Positions 6,269-8,694 of a stretch of 8,694 nt of DNA are shown one piece after another; the first letter of the stretch is position 1; each line of letters starts with the position of its first letter. The notes beneath the pieces are model-generated. The model did not search any database. It had not been told where the DNA came from and was given only the letters and a program-made list of their open reading frames with translations. A program made the position numbers and the translations under genes. Source of the DNA: Rickettsiales bacterium (GTDB taxonomy: Bacteria; Pseudomonadota; Alphaproteobacteria; Methylaequorales; Methylaequoraceae); the NCBI GenBank assembly GCA_002711625.1, contig PARR01000015.1:3745-12438 (forward strand), read 5' to 3'.

Positions 6269-6297
6269 TTGTTGTAATTAATATCTTCTATTATAAA
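6269..6297 (+). promoter_or_regulatory. Possible promoter for the aldehyde dehydrogenase operon
   Basis: TTGTTG (6269-6274), a 17-base spacer and TATAAA (6292-6297) would start transcription near 6304 and leave a leader of about 26 bases before the ATG at 6330. The -10 matches five of six consensus bases, the -35 only three. It overlaps the stronger yajQ promoter on the opposite strand, so the two would compete. There is no Shine-Dalgarno before this ATG. Confidence 0.3.
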
Positions 6298-6319
6298 ATT
6301 AAATTTTCAATAATGTAAA
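6290..6319 (-). promoter_or_regulatory. Sigma70-type promoter for yajQ and the small ORF
   Basis: Read on the minus strand: TTTACA (6319-6314), an 18-base spacer, and a perfect TATAAT (6295-6290). Transcription would begin near 6283, giving a leader of about 32 bases that contains the AGAGG ribosome site. Eleven of twelve consensus positions match, which is good even in AT-rich sequence. Confidence 0.55.
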
Positions 6320-6329
6320 TATAAAAATT

Positions 6330-7709
6330 ATGCTTAAAATTAAATCTGCGTGGGATGAAAATATTATAGGGGAAGTAAAAACTCACAATTATGATTATAT
6401 TGATGAGGTCTTAAATAAAGCACAAAAAAAGTCATTAACAAAGAGTAAAGATTTCCCTATTGTTAAGAGGATTGAAGTTTTAAAAAAATTTAAAAATAAA
6501 ATAGAACAAAATATAGAGTCGCTGGCTGAGTTAGCAACTTCTGAGGGTGGCAAACCGATAACAGATTCTATAATTGAAATTAAAAGAGGAGCAGAAGGTG
6601 TAGAATCATGTATTGAGGTCTTGAAATCTGAAAGCGGTAATGTAATTCCAATGAATATTAATGAAGCTTCAAAAAATAGAATAGCTTTTACTCAACTTGA
6701 ACCAATAGGAGTGGTGCTAGCAATTAGTGCGTTTAATCACCCTTTTAATCTTATCATTCATCAGGTGATTCCAGCAATTGCAACAGGATGTCCAGTCATT
6801 GTTAAGCCTGCAGAAGATACTCCCCTATCCTGCAAAAAAATTTTAAACATGTTGTTTGAATGTGGAGTTCCTGAAGATATGTGCTATTTTGTAATGCCAG
6901 AATCATTAGAATTGGCAACAAAACTTGTGTCAGATTCAAGGATTGATTTTTTTAGCTTTATTGGTTCGAGCAAAGTTGGCTGGTTTTTAAGATCAAAATT
7001 AGCTGCCGGTGTAAGGTGTTCATTGGAGCATGGAGGAATGGCCCCCACTTTTATTACTAAAAATAGTGACTTAGACCTTTGTGCAACAAGTATTGCTAGA
7101 GGTGGTTTTTATCATGCTGGACAGGTTTGTGTTTCTGTTCAAAGGGTTTTTGTTGAAAAAATTATATCTGAGGAATATCTAAATAAGTTGATAAAATTGG
7201 TAAAAAAAGTTAAAGTTGGTGATCCATTTAGTCCACAAACGGTTGTGGGACCAATCATAAGAAGAAATGAAGTTGATAGAATAGATAGTTGGGTAAATGA
7301 ATCTGTAGATAATGGATCTACTCTTGTTCTTGGAGGAAAAAAAATTTCAGATGTTTTGTATGACAAAACAATAATTTTAAATCCAAATATTGATGATAAA
7401 GTTTCAAATTCAGAAATTTTTGGTCCTGTCATCACAATAAATGAATTTCAAAGACTAGATGAAGCAATTGAAAAAGCAAATAATGTTGATGTTTCTTTTC
7501 AGGCCTCTATATTTACAAATCAGATTGACGAGATCCTAAAATTTTATCAAAAAATTAATGCATCAGCTGTTTTTCATAATGATCATACAGCTTTCAGAGT
7601 TGATTGGATGCCTTTTGCTGGATTGAAGCACTCTGGTCATGGCATAGGCGGGATTAAATATACAATGCATGATATGCAAATAGAAAAAATGCTAGTTTTA
7701 AGGAGGTAA
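6330..7709 (+). CDS. NAD(P)+-dependent aldehyde dehydrogenase
   Basis: Oxidises an aldehyde to the carboxylic acid with NAD(P)+; the substrate is not readable from sequence. The 459-residue protein is slightly short for the superfamily but has all core parts: GGKP (73-76), AFNHPFNL with Asn136, the VIVKPAEDTPLS cofactor-binding strand, the FIGSSKVG turn, general-base Glu233 in LEHGG, nucleophile Cys267 in AGQVCVSVQR, and EIFGPV (362-367). The Glu-Cys spacing of 34 is the classical value. LEHGG instead of LELGG and the C-terminal GIGGIKYTMHDMQIEKM suggest a particular subgroup of the family, as I recall it; I cannot name its substrate. The next gene starts eight bases after the stop, so they form an operon. 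The natural pairing would be an aldehyde or 2-oxo-acid pathway shared with the ThDP enzyme. Confidence 0.93.
   Translation: MLKIKSAWDENIIGEVKTHNYDYIDEVLNKAQKKSLTKSKDFPIVKRIEVLKKFKNKIEQNIESLAELATSEGGKPITDSIIEIKRGAEGVESCIEVLKSESGNVIPMNINEASKNRIAFTQLEPIGVVLAISAFNHPFNLIIHQVIPAIATGCPVIVKPAEDTPLSCKKILNMLFECGVPEDMCYFVMPESLELATKLVSDSRIDFFSFIGSSKVGWFLRSKLAAGVRCSLEHGGMAPTFITKNSDLDLCATSIARGGFYHAGQVCVSVQRVFVEKIISEEYLNKLIKLVKKVKVGDPFSPQTVVGPIIRRNEVDRIDSWVNESVDNGSTLVLGGKKISDVLYDKTIILNPNIDDKVSNSEIFGPVITINEFQRLDEAIEKANNVDVSFQASIFTNQIDEILKFYQKINASAVFHNDHTAFRVDWMPFAGLKHSGHGIGGIKYTMHDMQIEKMLVLRR
7700..7706 (+). promoter_or_regulatory. Consensus Shine-Dalgarno (AAGGAGG) for the ThDP enzyme gene
   Basis: AAGGAGG, followed by T, is formed by the final Leu-Arg-Arg codons of the aldehyde dehydrogenase. 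It lies 11 bases before the ATG at 7718, slightly far but functional in many bacteria. It is the strongest ribosome site in the window; most other genes here have none. Confidence 0.75.
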
Positions 7710-7717
7710 TAATATTT

Positions 7718-8694
7718 ATGAAAGCGTCAGATTTATTTATTAAATGTCTTGAAGAGGAAGGTGTGAACAGAATTTTTGGAGTTCCTGGTGAAGAAAATGC
7801 TGATTTTATGCTTTCATTAAAGAATAGTAAAAAGATTGAGTTTGTCCTGTGTAGACATGAACAAGCAGCAGCTTTCATGGCAGATACGTATGGTAGGTTA
7901 ACTGGTAAAGCAGGTGTTTGTTTATCTACACTTGGTCCCGGAGTAACAAATCTAATGACTGGACTTGCTGATGCAAATATGGATAGGTCCCCTGTAGTTG
8001 CAATTATTGGCCAAGGTTCTACTAAAAGGTTGCATAAGGAGAGCCATCAAATTATGGACTCGATTAGCATGGTACACCCAATTTCAAAGTGGGCTCAAAC
8101 TATTTTATCAGGACGGAATATAACTGAGGTCATTAGAAAAGCATTTAAGGTTGCAGAAACAGAGAAACCAGGTGTTACAGTAATTGAATTTCCTGAAGAT
8201 ATAGCAAAAGAGGATATAAAAGACGAACCTATAAAACCAATATTAATTAGAAGACCAGCTGCAGATAACAGAGCTATAGAAGCAGCACTAGACCTAATTA
8301 TTGAATCAAAAAATCCAATTATTTTAGCCGGTAACGGAACTATAAGAAAAAGAGCGTCAAATAGATTGCGAGCTCTTGTTGATAATCTAGGCATAGGAGT
8401 TATTAATACATTTATGGGCAAAGGTTCCATATCCTTTGAAAACAAGCACTCCCTATTTACAATTGGTCTTGGCAGTGGGGATTATAACAATTTAGCTATC
8501 GATGAATCTGACCTTGTTATTGCTATTGGTTATGATTTGGTGGAATATTCACCATCTGCATGGAATAGAATCGAGGGAGGAAATAAGAAAATTATTCATA
8601 TTGACTATACACCAGCTGAGGTGGATAGAGATTATTTACCCAATGTTGAAATAATTTCAGACCTTGCAGGTGCTTTATATCAATTAAATAAAGC
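7718..8694 (+). CDS. ThDP-dependent acetolactate synthase-like enzyme, C-terminus cut by window edge
   Basis: The first 325 codons, with no stop before the edge, of a family that is usually about 540-570 residues. The N-terminal pyrimidine-binding domain (about 1-170) shows FGVPGEEN (20-27), RHEQAAAFMAD with the ThDP-activating Glu48, and LGPGVTN (72-78). The linker and start of the central domain follow, with VIEFPEDIA, PIILAGNG, and a GLGSGDYNN to IIHIDYTPAEVD region. The closest resemblance is to acetohydroxyacid synthase large subunit-like proteins, including the GVPGEEN group often annotated as catabolic acetolactate synthase. The residue at the GPG position argues against a benzoylformate-decarboxylase-type His active site. 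The C-terminal ThDP pyrophosphate motif (GDG...NN) lies outside the window, so the reaction stays open: acetolactate synthesis, 2-oxo-acid decarboxylation or a related carboligation. Co-transcribed with the aldehyde dehydrogenase. Confidence 0.9.
   Translation, partial: MKASDLFIKCLEEEGVNRIFGVPGEENADFMLSLKNSKKIEFVLCRHEQAAAFMADTYGRLTGKAGVCLSTLGPGVTNLMTGLADANMDRSPVVAIIGQGSTKRLHKESHQIMDSISMVHPISKWAQTILSGRNITEVIRKAFKVAETEKPGVTVIEFPEDIAKEDIKDEPIKPILIRRPAADNRAIEAALDLIIESKNPIILAGNGTIRKRASNRLRALVDNLGIGVINTFMGKGSISFENKHSLFTIGLGSGDYNNLAIDESDLVIAIGYDLVEYSPSAWNRIEGGNKKIIHIDYTPAEVDRDYLPNVEIISDLAGALYQLNK

Noticed and set aside
8095..8445. 116-codon minus-strand frame opposite the ThDP enzyme gene
   Set aside because: The plus strand codes for a clear, motif-bearing ThDP enzyme. 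The reverse frame has no ribosome site or family match. Minus-strand frames at 7139-7435 and 7654-7878 fail likewise.
1..8694. Mobile element, CRISPR array, RNA gene, toxin-antitoxin or defence island
   Set aside because: No transposase, integrase, terminal inverted repeats, regularly spaced repeats, tRNA-like fold or nuclease/toxin domain was seen. Every coding region belongs to a metabolic, cell-wall or nucleotide family apart from one small ORF.

Overview
The window is a very AT-rich, almost fully coding stretch (longest non-coding gap 79 bases). Its proteins are rich in Lys, Asn and Ile. No tRNA, rRNA, CRISPR array, insertion sequence or phage gene is visible. Compact spacing, overlapping start and stop codons, and a cell-wall-to-nucleotide gene order (mltB-rlpA-dac-tmk) that I associate with alphaproteobacteria suggest a streamlined, probably marine alphaproteobacterium of Pelagibacterales/SAR11 or HIMB59 type. 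This placement is an inference from gene order and composition, not from a phylogeny.

Region 1 (1-4821, minus strand) is a tightly packed five-gene set read right to left: an FMN-dependent alpha-hydroxy-acid dehydrogenase (lldD-like), the lytic transglycosylase mltB, the septal lipoprotein transglycosylase rlpA, a D-Ala-D-Ala carboxypeptidase (dac family), and thymidylate kinase tmk, which runs off the left edge. Every junction overlaps or is separated by one base, so translation is probably coupled. Three of the five proteins act on peptidoglycan in the periplasm. The oxidoreductase at the head of the set is the odd member.

Region 2 (4822-6250) holds a plus-strand class I SAM-dependent methyltransferase diverging from lldD across only 25 bases. 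It converges, with no base between the stop codons, on a minus-strand pair: yajQ and a 47-residue unannotated small ORF. A short all-AT inverted repeat spans the convergent stop codons.

Region 3 (6251-8694) starts with a 79-base divergent promoter region that contains a good sigma70-like promoter for yajQ. It is followed by a plus-strand operon of an aldehyde dehydrogenase and a ThDP-dependent acetolactate-synthase-like enzyme, which runs off the right edge. A consensus Shine-Dalgarno formed by the last two Arg codons of the dehydrogenase precedes the second gene.

Most of this is recognisable housekeeping or catabolic content. The items most worth a second look are the small ORF after yajQ, the uncharacterised methyltransferase, the co-location of a 2-hydroxyacid dehydrogenase, a ThDP enzyme and an aldehyde dehydrogenase (a reaction logic like the mandelate pathway, though unproven), and long T-runs inside rlpA. 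I do not see strong evidence of a wholly new defence or mobile system.
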